From contig CM068553.1 of assembly GCA_035048495.1 (NCBI GenBank), positions 13,269,190-13,333,189 on the forward strand: a stretch of 64,000 nt of DNA, in the 5' to 3' direction. Position numbers and translations under genes: made by a program. The DNA comes from Euptelea pleiosperma. Its lineage: Eukaryota > Streptophyta > Magnoliopsida > Ranunculales > Eupteleaceae. Position 1 is the stretch's first letter. Every line of letters starts with the position of its first letter. This document shows, one piece after another, positions 1 to 9,848 of the stretch. The notes under the pieces are model-generated. The model saw only the letters and a program-made list of their open reading frames with translations. It searched no databases and was not told the DNA's origin.

Positions 1-873
1 ATTAGGCAGCCTAGTATAACATTCAGAATGATAATGTCCAAATTTATGACATCTAAAGCACTCTACCTTGGATTTGTCAAAATGTTGATCTCGTCCTCTG
101 TCTTTGCCCTGAAAATGATCATCCTTGACTTTGAAATACCTGCTGCCATCTCTATTGCCTCGATCTCCCCTTCCTCTACCTCTATCTCTACCCCTTCCTC
201 TAGAGTTTGAGAAATGAGTAGAGGTAAAAGCCTTCAAAGCTTGCTCCTCTGAAGTTGAACTTCGGTTCATCTTCTGTTCATGGACCAGCAAGGAGCTCTG
301 CAGTTCATCAAGAGAGAATGCATCTATGTCTTTCGATTCTTCAATTGAACATACGACATAATCAAACATTGGTGTCAGGGAACGCAATATCTTCTCCACA
401 ATGGTGACATCTTCCATCTTCTCACCATGAAATCGCATTTTGTTGCTGATCTCCATAGTCCTGGCACAATAGCTGGTGACAGATTCCCCATCCTTCATTT
501 GTAGAGTCTCAAAATCTCTTCTCAAAGCTTGAAGCTGTGCACGCTTCACTCTAGCAGAGCCTTGATATTTTTTCTTCATGGAATCCCAAATCTCTTTGGA
601 AGTTTCTTTGCTAAGAATTGTTTCCAAGATGGGACGATTAATTGCCTGAAAATGGTAATTTTTTGCCTTCAAATCTTTTAGCTTTCTCCCTTCCAACTTT
701 ATTTTCTGGGCATCCGTCAAGACTGTATTTATTGCTGGTTCTTCAATTCCAGATTCAATGATCAGCCAATACTCTTTTGACCGTAGAAAATTCTCCATTA
801 GCATACTCCAATGGTCATAGTGACCATCAAAACGTGGGATCGCCGCCTGCACAAAATTGGAATCTGAAGCCAT
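1..873 (-). CDS. Copia-type retrotransposon Gag, partial (runs off the left edge)
   Basis: Read from an ATG at 873 leftwards, the frame appears open to the window edge (codons checked in part). The protein starts MASDSNFVQAAIPRFDGHYD and continues with the plant copia Gag pattern WSMLMENFLRSKEYW (UBN2 / Retrotran_gag family). Near 190-235 comes an Arg-Gly-rich stretch, and at about 15-55 a CCHC zinc knuckle (C-F-R-C-H-K-F-G-H-Y-H-S-E-C), which packages element RNA. Protease, integrase and reverse transcriptase would lie left of position 1. The ATG lies 50 bp from the primer-binding site at 924-935, as expected for the first ORF of a copia element. The open frame suggests a fairly young copy, though I cannot see the rest. 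It is a transposon gene, not a host gene. Confidence 0.85.
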   Translation of the reverse strand, partial: MASDSNFVQAAIPRFDGHYDHWSMLMENFLRSKEYWLIIESGIEEPAINTVLTDAQKIKLEGRKLKDLKAKNYHFQAINRPILETILSKETSKEIWDSMKKKYQGSARVKRAQLQALRRDFETLQMKDGESVTSYCARTMEISNKMRFHGEKMEDVTIVEKILRSLTPMFDYVVCSIEESKDIDAFSLDELQSSLLVHEQKMNRSSTSEEQALKAFTSTHFSNSRGRGRDRGRGRGDRGNRDGSRYFKVKDDHFQGKDRGRDQHFDKSKVECFRCHKFGHYHSECYTRLPN

Positions 874-923
874 CGATTCTATTTGAGAACTCCTTCTCTC
901 TTGCTTTCTCTCACACGTTTTCT

Positions 924-935
924 GCTCTGATACCA
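924..935 (-). other. Primer-binding site (tRNA-Met type) of the left copia element
   Basis: On the minus strand this reads TGGTATCAGAGC, the standard plant copia primer site complementary to the 3' end of initiator tRNA-Met. It lies 2 bp inside the LTR edge at 938 and 50 bp before the Gag start codon. Confidence 0.85.
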
Positions 936-937
936 CT

Positions 938-1162
938 GATACAGTATTAAGAAAAACAAAAGAGACATTTTGGGATGGTAGAGATCTGTCTGTTTTATTG
1001 ATAAAGAAAAAGGGCCTATAAATAGGCTTTACATCAGAACTTTTCATCCTAGCACTAACCACAACTCCTATAAAATAGGATCACACCTAAGACACTTTCT
1101 CAGCTACGAAATCAAATAACCAAATACCTAAAGACTCGGACAAACCTATTTAAATCTTAACA
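938..1162 (-). repeat. 5' LTR of the left copia element
   Basis: Read on the minus strand the block starts TGTTAAGATT (at 1162) and ends CTGTATCA (at 938), giving TG...CA termini and about 225 bp. A TATA-like CCTATTTATAGG lies at about 1014-1025, placed as a core promoter for the Gag to its left. The inner edge is fixed by the primer-binding site; the outer edge is my best choice of a TG terminus and could be a few bases off. Confidence 0.65.
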
Positions 1163-1440
1163 TTATTAACTTTTATAAGCCAAAAAATTAAAAAACTAGT
1201 TTGGAGGTAATTTGTATGACCTTCAAACTAAAGCCTATGACAAATCTAACAGAAATTACTTCTCAAAAAATTAAAACTCCTATGACATTGCTAATTTCTA
1301 TGACTTTTTTAGAGGTAATAAATCAACTAGTAACTTCTACTTCAAGTAGAAGTGCTTTTATTTCTCGTTCCCAAACGCCCCCTAAAACATTGTGATGTCC
1401 CTTGAAAAATGTGTTATTTCAATGTTTTCAAAAAGGCTTA
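1163..1440. other. No gene seen
   Basis: AT-rich sequence between the copia LTR and the first MITE. The 64-residue frame at 1201-1395 has no recognisable motif and is low in complexity; I do not call it a gene. Confidence 0.5.
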
Positions 1441-1831
1441 GGGTCCAGTTATGGCCCTAAAATGAGACTCCGGATACGGGACACAATATGAGCCACATGG
1501 CACACTATTAGAGGACTCTGACCGTATGGGTGTTTGGCCAATCCCTAAGTGGACCTATAAACCAAATATCAGCCCGATTTGTGTTTTATAGGCGTTGGAT
1601 TGGACTTATTTTCATGGGTTAATCTCAACTGTGGGAATTTGACCAGTATTTGAGCTACAAAGATCCAACGCTTAGAAAGCTCTAATCAGGCTGATTTTGG
1701 TTTGTAGGTCTATGTACCTAGTGATTGACCAAACATCCATACGGTCAGAGTCCTCTAAGAGTTTGCCACATGGCTCATATTGTCCTGTAACCGGAGCATG
1801 TCATTTTAGGGCAGTAACTGGAGCCCGACCC
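1441..1831. mobile_element. MITE family A, complete copy with long inverted ends
   Basis: Nearly the whole element is an imperfect palindrome. The left end (gggtccagttatggccctaa) is answered at 1795-1831 by its reverse complement ending in gcccgaccct. Inside, ATATGAGCCACATGGCACAC (1487-1506) pairs with its inverse at about 1764-1782, and the GACCGTATGG...TTTGGCCA stretch pairs with the block near 1723-1745. No ORF. This copy shows how family A ends can be flanked by a second gggtc...gaccc terminus shared with family F. Confidence 0.75.
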
Positions 1832-1949
1832 TTTCAATAAAAAAAAAAAACATTCAATGGTTTAAATACTTTTAAGTCTGCAAACACAGTTGCAGACTAG
1901 ATTTGTCCACAGCTTTTAAGTCTGCAAACACAGTTCCAGACTAGATTTG

Positions 1950-2150
1950 TCCTACTAACCACATGGATGTATTAACCCACCCATTAGTGGATAAACAGAC
2001 TAAAAATCAGCTTGATTGGTGATTTTCAGCCGTTGTATTTAGTATAAAAAAAGGCTTGAATTGAACGGTTAGAATCAATCCTAAAAAGGTAGTGACTAAC
2101 ATCAGTGGGTCCAAAACAATGCCCTATGTAGGGCCACGATTCGGAATTTG
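1950..2150. repeat. MITE family B, partial copy
   Basis: Contains the family B core: 'ttagtggataaacagac', 'aaaaatcagcttgattggtg', then an A-rich spacer and 'gaacggttagaatcaatcct'. The same order recurs at 3730-4010 and 34070-34370. Non-coding. Confidence 0.55.
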
Positions 2151-2239
2151 TTAATTTTGTTAATAAATATATAAAAAGGTGACATAAAGTTGGAGTGGGC
2201 TGCTTTTTTGTGACATGGTCCCCACTGCATTGAAAACAC

Positions 2240-2740
2240 ATTGTGCACTTAAGATTATGACACAGACCACATTATGAGCCACGTGGCACACTCGTAGAGA
2301 TGACTGACGGTATGGATATATGTTTGGCCTAACTCTAAGTGGGCTTATTACAGACCAAAAATTACGATGATTCCTGATTTCTAAGCATTGGATTGGATTA
2401 GTTTTAATGGAAACTAGGGGAACGTCAGGTGTGATGCACATGCACCTTACACATGATAACACCTTATACGTGGCACACTCTTAGAGACCACTGTCCGTAT
2501 CGATGTTTGGCCCATCCTCAGGTGGACTAAATACATACAAAAGATAAGCTTGATTATTGATTTTTAGGGATTGATTGGAGTCGTTTTCATTGGTTGATTT
2601 TTAACCGTAGATTTCAAGCGTTATTTAGGGTACTAAGATCCAAAGTTTTGAAATCACTAATCAGGCTGATATTTTGTATATAGGACACCTAGGGATCGGA
2701 CTGCACATCCATGATCCGTGCATAGTAACTTGAGCAATGG
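2240..2740. repeat. Two adjoining partial copies of MITE family A
   Basis: The first copy starts near 2265 (attatgagccacgtggcac) and decays at about 2440. The second starts near 2466 (tacgtggcacactcttagag), keeps the inner inverted stretches 'aagataagcttgattattga' and 'atcactaatcaggctgata', and ends near 2735 with the inverted 'ccatgatccgtgc'. Both carry an ACGTGGC box in the end region. Confidence 0.6.
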
Positions 2741-2933
2741 GTACGGGTTGATGGTATGGGAACTAGATATCGGGTGGTGCTAAAGGTATAGTAGGGAAGT
2801 TGCATAGGAGAATGACATCTGGTGGCTTAGAAGGTTTGAGAATGATTAAGAAATCGGGTGGTCTATCCGATAATGTGATATCGTAAATATCCATAGTTTT
2901 AGACTGCTCAAATGAGTAGAACTTTGCTGATGG

Positions 2934-3256
2934 ACGACGGACCATAGTATGAGCCACGTGCTAGACTCTAGAGGATTGCTGACCATCTGCACGGATGTTT
3001 GGTCCAACCCTAGGTAGACCTATTTCATGGGTTGATTTTAACCATGGAATTTAAGCATTATTTGGTCCAACTGTTGATCCAAAGGTTTGAAACCACTCGT
3101 CAGACTGATTTTTTTGTGTGGAGGTCGGCAAAGGTTTGAAATCACTAATGAGACTGATTTTTGGTGTGTAGCCTGCGTTTGGGATGGGCCAAACATCCAT
3201 ATGGTCAATGGTCTTTCTAAGAGTCTGAAACGTGGCTCATATGTGGTCCGTCATCA
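2934..3256. mobile_element. MITE family A copy
   Basis: The ends are inverted: gacggaccatagtatgagcc on the left matches ggctcatatgtggtccgtc on the right. Internal 'ggtttgaaatcactaatgag' and the matching left half complete the palindrome. A short internal duplication of the 'aaaggtttgaaaccactcgt' stretch is visible at about 3080-3150. Confidence 0.65.
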
Positions 3257-3304
3257 ACATCAAAGTTCTAGTTACCACATTGTTGTTTACATTTTTCTCC
3301 TTCT

Positions 3305-3515
3305 TGTCCTTTCTTGGAGTTGTTTTCATGGGTTTATTTTTAAACGTCAATCTGAGCAGTATTGACCATTAATTGGGGTACAAAGATCAAATGGTTTGAA
3401 ATCACTAATCAGGCTGATACTTGGTCTTAAGTCCACCCAGGGATTGGCCAAAATATCCATACGGTCAGCATCCTCTAAGAGTGCACCACGTGGCTCATAT
3501 TGTGGACGGTCAACA
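3305..3515. repeat. MITE family A, right half only
   Basis: Runs from the centre of the family A palindrome ('ttttcatgggtttattttta') to the right end with 'gtgcaccacgtggctcatat'. The left arm is missing, so this is a truncated copy. Confidence 0.55.
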
Positions 3516-3729
3516 ACTTTGCTAATAGCTGACCATTCTACTCCCTATTTCCTACCCTATTGTTACATCAGGTGATGACACCCACATGCAAATCAGTTGG
3601 ACAATCAAACTGAACATTGAGCTTTCCTCGTCGCGATAGATGATCACCGCCATCTCCAAGAATCGGAAAAATTTTAACTGCAAGGCTCCCTATGCAGTTG
3701 ATGCGGAGGAATCTGGTAGCCCTATATAG

Positions 3730-4010
3730 TTCATTTGTTTGGGCCCACTGACCATATGCATGTTTAGCATAACGATTAGTGGATAAACACACTAAAAATC
3801 AGTTTGATTGGTGATTTCCAGCCCTTGTATTTAGTATAAAAAAATGCTTAAATCAAACGGTTAGAATCATTCCTAAAAAACTACTAAGATCTATGGCTAG
3901 AGATAAACAATCGGTTTGATTTTTGGTATGTATATACAACAATGAGTTGACTAAACATTTACGTGGTTAGTGGGTGCAAAACAATGCTCTATGTAGGGCT
4001 ACAAGAGTCC
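3730..4010. repeat. MITE family B copy
   Basis: Same order of motifs as 1950-2150 and 34070-34370: 'ccatatgcatgtttagcat', 'aaaaatcagtttgattggtg', an A-rich centre, 'ctagagataaacaatcggtt', then 'gtgggtgcaaaacaatgc'. The two arms are inverted around the centre. Confidence 0.55.
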
Positions 4011-4324
4011 TCTGCATCGACCGTACTGCATCCAAAGTCCTCTTCATCTAAAGTTTTTCTCCAAAATCAGTTCATTTTATTAATAACTATGTAAAAAAGG
4101 GACATATATAAGGTAATTATTTGAGTGGATGGTCAGGATTTTTCAAATATAAGTCATGTGCGAGGAATATTATTGGAGTATGCTGATTTTTTGTGACGAC
4201 TGTCTCTACTGCATGAAAAACTTCCTATGCTGTTAGATTGTCCAGCATGATCTTCACGTGGTCCTCAATCGGGTGTAAGAATAGGTGTAGCTAATGGTTA
4301 TCACGACCTTCTGTTAATGTTATT
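4011..4324. other. No gene seen
   Basis: Mixed-composition spacer with a few MITE-like words but no ORF with recognisable motifs, no tRNA-like fold that I can see and no clear repeat ends. Confidence 0.4.
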
Positions 4325-5170
4325 TACTAGAGTATATATCCGATTGGATTACTTTAAGTATTGTAATAATTTGTGTCAGGTGCACCATATCATCAATAAT
4401 GTATCTCATACAATATTTCCATGGTTATCAAGATTATAAAATATCAATTATATATGAATCTTAGATTAGATCGATTAGGATTAGTTTCTATCATTAGATA
4501 GGTTTGTTTTTCTATATAAACTCTTGATTATGGTCAATGTTTTGCTGTGCCTTTTTTCGTGGGCATCAGTATCGTTGTCTATCGGGCCGACATCATTGTC
4601 ATTCTCAATCATTATCACATCCTTCTTTAACCTCCCATCAAATGCTTATCAATGCCCTTCAATCTTATCGTATTTAATTTATTTACTCAAAACATCTCCA
4701 ATGAGAGTTTAGCCGAACACTCCATCTTCGCTAGCTTCTATGAAGATCATAATTGACTTGATTTAGTGGGCTATCAGCTCCGACAGACTCCAAGATGAGC
4801 AGGATGCGACAGTGAAGGACTTTATAGATAGGTGATAACCACCATCAAGCACACGAACGAATGTTTAGGCTCTTAATCATATTCATTTTATGAAGATCAA
4901 GGGCTCATATTTGTTGTAATCAATTATATGTTCATTCTTTAAAGGGACATGCAATTGTATTAGTATTAGTCTTGTATTAAGTTGTGTGAGGTGCACCATA
5001 TCATTATTGGTGTATCTTATACAATATTTCTCGAGTTGTCAAGATTACGAAAATATCAATTAGGAATCTTAGATTAGATTGATTAGGGTTAGTTTCTATC
5101 TTTAGATTTATTTTCCATATAAACCTTTGATTAGGGTCAATGTGTTTCACAGAAGATTTATCAATAAAAT
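4325..5170. repeat. Possible TRIM-like element (direct repeats around a short interior)
   Basis: A block at about 4325-4545 ('gtgcaccatatcatcaataa' ... 'ttagattagatcgattagga' ... 'tatataaactcttgatta') recurs in the same orientation at about 4965-5150. The interval has no coding potential. Both blocks hold a TATATAAA or CATATAAA box followed by similar text, as LTRs would. The right block also recurs at 36060-36270, as part of the larger duplicated BAHD unit. Termini are not clear, so a simple tandem duplication remains possible. Confidence 0.4.
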
Positions 5171-6170
5171 TTGATAAAGTTTGATTCTTAATGTTACTTC
5201 CCTTTAGCTATTAAAAAAAGTATTCTGAGAAAGATATAAAGAATAAAATTTTGACCATTATTTGATATGTTATAATGGTAATGCACAATATAAGCTCAGT
5301 TATCAAAGTGGCAAGATGGCCGATTGAAGATTACGAAGAACTGGTGGATGAACGCCATTGCTAGAAGAATTTTGATTCCCCTACCAAATGCCCGAAAAAA
5401 ATCTGCAAGAATGGTGAGTGGACCAAGGCACATCAGTATAACTTTGATGATAGATGTCCGTTGTCAACCTTGATAACAGACAACAGTATGAGCCACGTAC
5501 GTGCCGGATAGTCCGTCGTCAATTAAGATCACATACGACACTATGAACACATATTGATGTTTGCATGGCCCAACCCTTGTATCTACACAACAAAAATTAG
5601 CACGATTAATTATTTTCAAGTGTTGGATTGGATTCGTTTTGATGGATTGATTTTTAACCGTGGAATTCGAGCATTATTTGGGGTACAAAGATCCAAAGGT
5701 TTGAAATAGAAAAATAGGTTGATTTTTGGTACGTAGGTCCAAACCAACACTAACTATGCCATTATAGCATGGTAGAAATCTTAGGATCGGAGACTAGATC
5801 AGACTGATCAGTGGGCTCCGATCCCGATCCGGATTGGTCCAATCAAGAATGGGATCGACCCATCTCGCCCTAGACAAAGTGGGACTTCTTTGTGAAACAG
5901 TGATCTTGGGGCGAGACAAGGCCTGGTTTAGATTGGATCGGTGGGCTCTGGTCCCAATCCGGATCGGCCGAGACTTTGAACCATGGGTATAACAATCATC
6001 GTCATCATTACGGTATACAGTGCATCAAAGTTTTTTCCTATAAATTAAAACCTTGCTTTTGTTTTTCCTATAAATTAAAACCTTGCTTTTGAGAGGTGTG
6101 ATTGCTCCTTGCATTCTTGGTGCTCCTCTCTCAGCTCATTCTCTGTATCTCTTTCTTATGCTCTGATATG
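4830..6170. repeat. Duplicated upstream region of BAHD-1 (partner 35912-37180)
   Basis: Long collinear similarity to 35912-37180: both hold 'caccatcaagca', 'gatcaagggctcatattt', 'ccctttagcta', 'tctgagaaagata', 'ggtaatgcacaatataagct', the GATCGG-rich stretch (5780-5960 and 36855-37035) and then a BAHD start. The 5' flank was therefore duplicated with the gene. A degenerate MITE A copy lies inside at about 5480-5750. Confidence 0.75.
6031..6090 (+). promoter_or_regulatory. BAHD-1 core promoter: 30-bp tandem duplication with two TATA boxes
   Basis: Two adjacent 30-bp units (6031-6060 and 6061-6090) differ only at their first base. Each carries CCTATAAATTA, with TATAAAT at 6039-6045 and 6069-6075, about 129 and 99 bp before the ATG at 6168. 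The paralogous pseudogene BAHD-4 has a single unit at about 37073-37105 in which TATAAAT has become TCTAAAT. Confidence 0.65.
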
Positions 6171-7598
6171 GAGTCGCCATCTTACATGGACAAAGTTAAA
6201 GTGCTTGAGCGTTGCCGAGTCACTCCGTCACCAGGCTCAGTCTCCCAAACTTCCCTCCCTCTCACGTTCTTCGATCTGCTTTTTATACCGCTTCCACCGC
6301 CGGAACTCCTTTTCTTCTATAACTTCCCCACCTCAAAGACTCGCTTCACTCACTCTCTCCTTCCCCATATTAAACATTCACTCTCCCTCACCATCGAACA
6401 CTTCTACCCTCTTGCCGGAAATCTGACATGGTCATCGGAATATGACAAGCCAGTGATCCAGTGCATTAACGGTGACTCAGTATCGTTAACTGTAGCTGAG
6501 TCTAGTGGTGATTTCTACCATATCTCCAGCAACCACGCACGAGATATGAATGAGCTCCGTCCTCTCGTCCCTCCCTTGCCGGTATCCGGTGAACTAGTCC
6601 CAGTCCTGGCATTGCAAGTCACCCTGTTCCCAAATTCAGGCATATGCATCGGACTTACCGTACACCATGCGGTTGCCGACGGTAGTGCGGTTTTTCATTT
6701 CATGAAGTCATGGGCTTCAGTTTGTAGATTAGGAAACACATCTTTGTTAAACGAGTCACTCCCATTCTATGACAAAAGTGTGATCAAAGACCAAAGCGAG
6801 ATCGAGACAACATACTTGAAGGTGTTACGAAAATTCCTCCATTCTGAGCCCGAGTCAAAGTCAGAGTCCGACTCAGACCCTATTAAACGAAAGTTTAAGG
6901 TAATAAATCCTAGACCTCCACCCAACGCTGTGCGAGCCACATTCGATCTTGGTCGAGCTGACGTTGAAAGACTCAGGAAATGGGTCTTGGCTCGACGGAA
7001 GATGGATGGGGAAGAGATACCACGGTTTCACATATCGACCTTCGTGCTAGCGTGCGCCTATTTATGGGTTTGCTTGGTAAAAGCAGGTCAAGATGTTAGT
7101 AGTAGTAGTAGTAGTACAGATAATAAGGTTTCCATTCGCATTAACATAGATTGCAGGGCGCGATTAGACCCTCCGATTCCCACAACGTACTTTGGTAACT
7201 GCGTCAGGGTTCGTTTAGCGACAGCCGAGAGGAGTGAAATAACGGGAGAAGATGGGATCGCCGTGGCAGTGGATTCGATCATAGAGGCGATTAAAGGACT
7301 GGAAAATGGAGGAGTTCTAATAGGTGCAGAAGGGTGGATTTCAGGCTTGTTATCAATAGGGAAGAAGGGAGTCGTTGCTGTTATCGGGTTAAATCGGTTT
7401 GGGTTTTACGAGACGGATTTTGGGTGGGGAAGGCCGAAGAAGGTGGAAGTGATATCGATCGACAGAACTGGAGCAATTACTCTATCAGAGAGCAATAATG
7501 GAGATGGTGGGGTAGAGATTTGTTTCGTTCGCAGCAGGAAGGAAATGGACGCTTTTGCATCTGCCTTCGTTAATGGTCTTACACTAAGTGCTCTTTGA
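6168..7598 (+). CDS. BAHD-1: BAHD acyltransferase, anthocyanin/phenolic glucoside acyltransferase clade
   Basis: A 476-residue single-exon enzyme of normal family length. BAHD enzymes move an acyl group from acyl-CoA (malonyl-CoA or hydroxycinnamoyl-CoA in this clade) to a hydroxyl, usually on the sugar of a flavonoid or phenolic glucoside, in the cytosol. Visible landmarks: the N-terminal 'LPLTFFDLLFIPLPP' strand, 'HFYPLAGNLTW', the catalytic HxxxD as H167-A-V-A-D171 within HHAVADG, the clade motif YFGNC from Y341, and the structural DFGWG at 417-421. I chose the ATG at 6168 (MESPSYM) because paralogues start there (MESSSHK); the in-frame ATG at 6102 adds 22 hydrophobic residues absent from the others. 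An AGT repeat near residue 310 encodes a poly-Ser loop. Acyl donor and acceptor cannot be read from sequence. Confidence 0.93.
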   Translation: MESPSYMDKVKVLERCRVTPSPGSVSQTSLPLTFFDLLFIPLPPPELLFFYNFPTSKTRFTHSLLPHIKHSLSLTIEHFYPLAGNLTWSSEYDKPVIQCINGDSVSLTVAESSGDFYHISSNHARDMNELRPLVPPLPVSGELVPVLALQVTLFPNSGICIGLTVHHAVADGSAVFHFMKSWASVCRLGNTSLLNESLPFYDKSVIKDQSEIETTYLKVLRKFLHSEPESKSESDSDPIKRKFKVINPRPPPNAVRATFDLGRADVERLRKWVLARRKMDGEEIPRFHISTFVLACAYLWVCLVKAGQDVSSSSSSTDNKVSIRINIDCRARLDPPIPTTYFGNCVRVRLATAERSEITGEDGIAVAVDSIIEAIKGLENGGVLIGAEGWISGLLSIGKKGVVAVIGLNRFGFYETDFGWGRPKKVEVISIDRTGAITLSESNNGDGGVEICFVRSRKEMDAFASAFVNGLTLSAL

Positions 7599-7790
7599 TA
7601 TATGCTGATGATGTATATATGTTAAGATATTATTATTGAGTGGGCCCAAATGAGGCCTTTGTCGTCTGATTGTTTGTGATTTGAGTGAGCAAGCACCATG
7701 TGTAAGATCTGGAAGCTAGAGCTATTGTGTTATATATTATGATGCCTGAAGCTTATCATCAGATTAGATATGTAGTGTTACAATTGGAAA
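7599..7790 (+). promoter_or_regulatory. BAHD-1 3' flank with block conserved among paralogues
   Basis: After the stop, 'gagtgggcccaaatgaggcc' (7639-7658) and 'gagtgagcaagcaccatg' recur downstream of BAHD-2, BAHD-4, BAHD-5 and BAHD-6. The tail 'gatgcctgaagcttatcatc' recurs at about 34021, where it marks the far side of the insertions in BAHD-3. It probably includes the 3' UTR; no single poly(A) signal is decisive. Confidence 0.55.
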
Positions 7791-7794
7791 ATTT

Positions 7795-8010
7795 TAGTCT
7801 ATGGACCATTTTTCCATGTGGAGCTGGGGGCACATGAATGATTGGTGATCTCTAGCCATTCAATCTGAACATAAAAAAAAAAGTAAAAGTTTAAATCCAT
7901 ACTAAATTACGAATCCAACGGCTAGAGATCACCAATCAGGCTGATTGTTGGTGTATAGGTCAATCAAGTGGTGGGCCAATTAATCATTCATGGGTCAGTT
8001 GGGGGAGTAA
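7795..8010. repeat. Small palindromic MITE
   Basis: 'gattggtgatctctagccat' (about 7840-7860) is inverted as 'ggctagagatcaccaatcag' (about 7920-7940), with outer arms 'gcacatgaatgattgg' and 'ccaattaatcattcatggg'. A shorter relative of family B. A degenerate copy follows BAHD-4 near 40505-40655. Confidence 0.55.
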
Positions 8011-8224
8011 AACTTGCCTGACCACCTGTGGTGTGGTGTCCTACCAAACCATACGCCAGGTACTTGCCGTGTGGATTTTGTACGGTAGCAAATCACATTG
8101 GCACGAGCCACAAACTCATCCTCTCCTCTGGTTAATCTACTCAGGTTTGGTGAGTCAGAAAAAAAGCAAAAGAGTAATTTCCTTTTTTCTCTTAAAAAAA
8201 TAAAAAATCACATCACGTTGATTT

Positions 8225-8558
8225 TGGTCAAATAGGACACAATACGAGCCACGTGGCATACTCTTAGTGGACGCTGACCGTATGGATGTTTGGCCAGTCC
8301 CTAGGTAGACCTGCAAACTAAAAATCAGCCTGATTCGTGATTTACAACCTATGGATCTTTGCACCCAAATAATGCTCAAAATTCTTACGGTAAAAATCAA
8401 CCCATGAAAATAAGTTCAATCCAATGCTTAGAAATCACTGATCAGGTTTATTTCTGGTTTGTAGGTCACCTAGTGATTGGCCAAACATCCATACGGTCAG
8501 CGTCCACCAAGAGTGTGCCACGTGGCTCGTATTGTGCGTTGTGACCGAAGTTTTACTC
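8225..8558. mobile_element. MITE family A copy with intact G-box ends
   Basis: Left arm 'caatacgagccacgtggcat' and right arm 'gtgccacgtggctcgtattg' are near-perfect inverted repeats, followed inwards by the GACCGTATGGATGTTTGGCC stretch and its inverse. Each end contains a palindromic CCACGTGG. Right edge close to 'gttttactcc', the family terminus. Confidence 0.75.
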
Positions 8559-8575
8559 CACCTAGGGATTGGCCA

Positions 8576-9848
8576 AACCAAGGATTAAAGGAGACCGTTT
8601 TAACGGTATAAAAGACTGGGGGCGTTACCGTTAAAACGGATTGTAGCGGATGGGCAAAAATGAAAAAAAAACAGCCGTTAAAATGAAAAAGGCCGTTAAT
8701 TTCTAAGCGTTAAAACGGGTTTTAACAGTTTTTAATGTACCAGTTAGCAATTCGGTAAAGATTCGAAACGAGAAAAGTTCGAGTTTAATTCCGTTTCGGG
8801 ATAAAAACATCTGGTCAAAAATCCGGTCATTGTTGAAATTTATATTCGTTTAGTCTTAAAAAGCCTGAATTTTATCTATTTTTTCATTTTATGCGGCCAT
8901 TTAACATGTTTTTATTTAAAAAACACGCAATCCATGTATTAAACATGAATAATAAATGTTTTATTCGTATAATCTTAAAATTCGTGATTTTTTCTGATTT
9001 TTTATTTTATACGGTAATATTAAATATTCCTGCAAAAAAAAAAAAATCTGTATTAAATATGTATAATACGTGAATTTACTAACTAGGGTCAAAGTCATGG
9101 TTTTAAAAACAGCCGTTTAAAGGGTAACGCCCCAAGCCGGTTACCGTAAAATCGTTAAAATCCGTTTTGACGCTTTTAATTTAATGGCCATTTTTTTTTT
9201 CATTTTAACCGCCGTTAAAATCGTTTTAACAGCTGTTAAAATCTGGAAATTTTTGTGGAAAAAAAATGGCCATTAAAATCCATTTTTCATTTTTTGAAAT
9301 TTTCAATTTCAAAATTTGACTTTCAGTGCCATTTTTTCCATATTTTCTGTTAAAATCTGTTAAATTCTATTTTTTCCTTTTTTTTTTTTTCTTTTGTTGG
9401 TCCTGGCTGTTACAATCCGTTTTAATGATAATGCCCCCCAGTATACCGTTAAAACAGCCTCCTTTAAACCTTGTTTTTACCCAAAGTTTAAAGGAGGCCG
9501 TTTTAACGGTTAAACGGACTGGGGGCGTCACCGTTTAAATGGCCGTTAAAACGGATTGAAACGACCAGGGGCAAAAAATGGAATTTAACGGGTTTTAACA
9601 ATTTTAACAGAAAAAAAATGGAAAAAATGGCGCTGAAATTCAAATTTTGAATTTTGAAAATTTTAAAAAACACTGAATTTAACGGAAATTAAACGGATAT
9701 CTTTTTCACAAAAATTTTCAGAATTTAACGGCTGTTTAAACGATTTTAACGGCCATTAAATTCAAGTACGTTAAAACGTGTTTAAATGATTTTAACGGAA
9801 ACGGGCTTTGGGCGTTTCCGTTTAAACGACCGTTTTTAAAACCATGGG
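8576..9848. repeat. Cluster of family D palindromes (GTTAAAACGG-rich)
   Basis: Three adjoining blocks (about 8576-9080, 9096-9474, 9478-9848) are built from inverted copies of CCGTTTTAACGG-like words plus 'gggggcgttaccg'. The second and third blocks are inverses of each other: one ends 'cctcctttaaaccttg', the next begins 'aaagtttaaaggagg', and the outer ends are 'catggttttaaaaac' and 'tttttaaaaccatg'. No coding capacity. Other copies lie at 14890-15245, 43705-47170 (split), 60385-60460 and 60745-60920. Confidence 0.6.

Noticed and set aside
924..935. tRNA-like word TGGTATCAGAGC at this and other sites
   Set aside because: Primer-binding sites complementary to a tRNA 3' end, not tRNA genes; no cloverleaf around them.
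6102..6167. 22-residue N-terminal extension of BAHD-1 (MLLAFLVLLSQL...), signal-peptide-like
   Set aside because: BAHD enzymes are cytosolic and all paralogues start at MES; the extension is leader DNA that happens to be in frame.
6109..6426. 105-residue frame overlapping the start of BAHD-1
   Set aside because: Out-of-frame shadow of BAHD-1; the same kind of frame appears over BAHD-4, 5 and 6.
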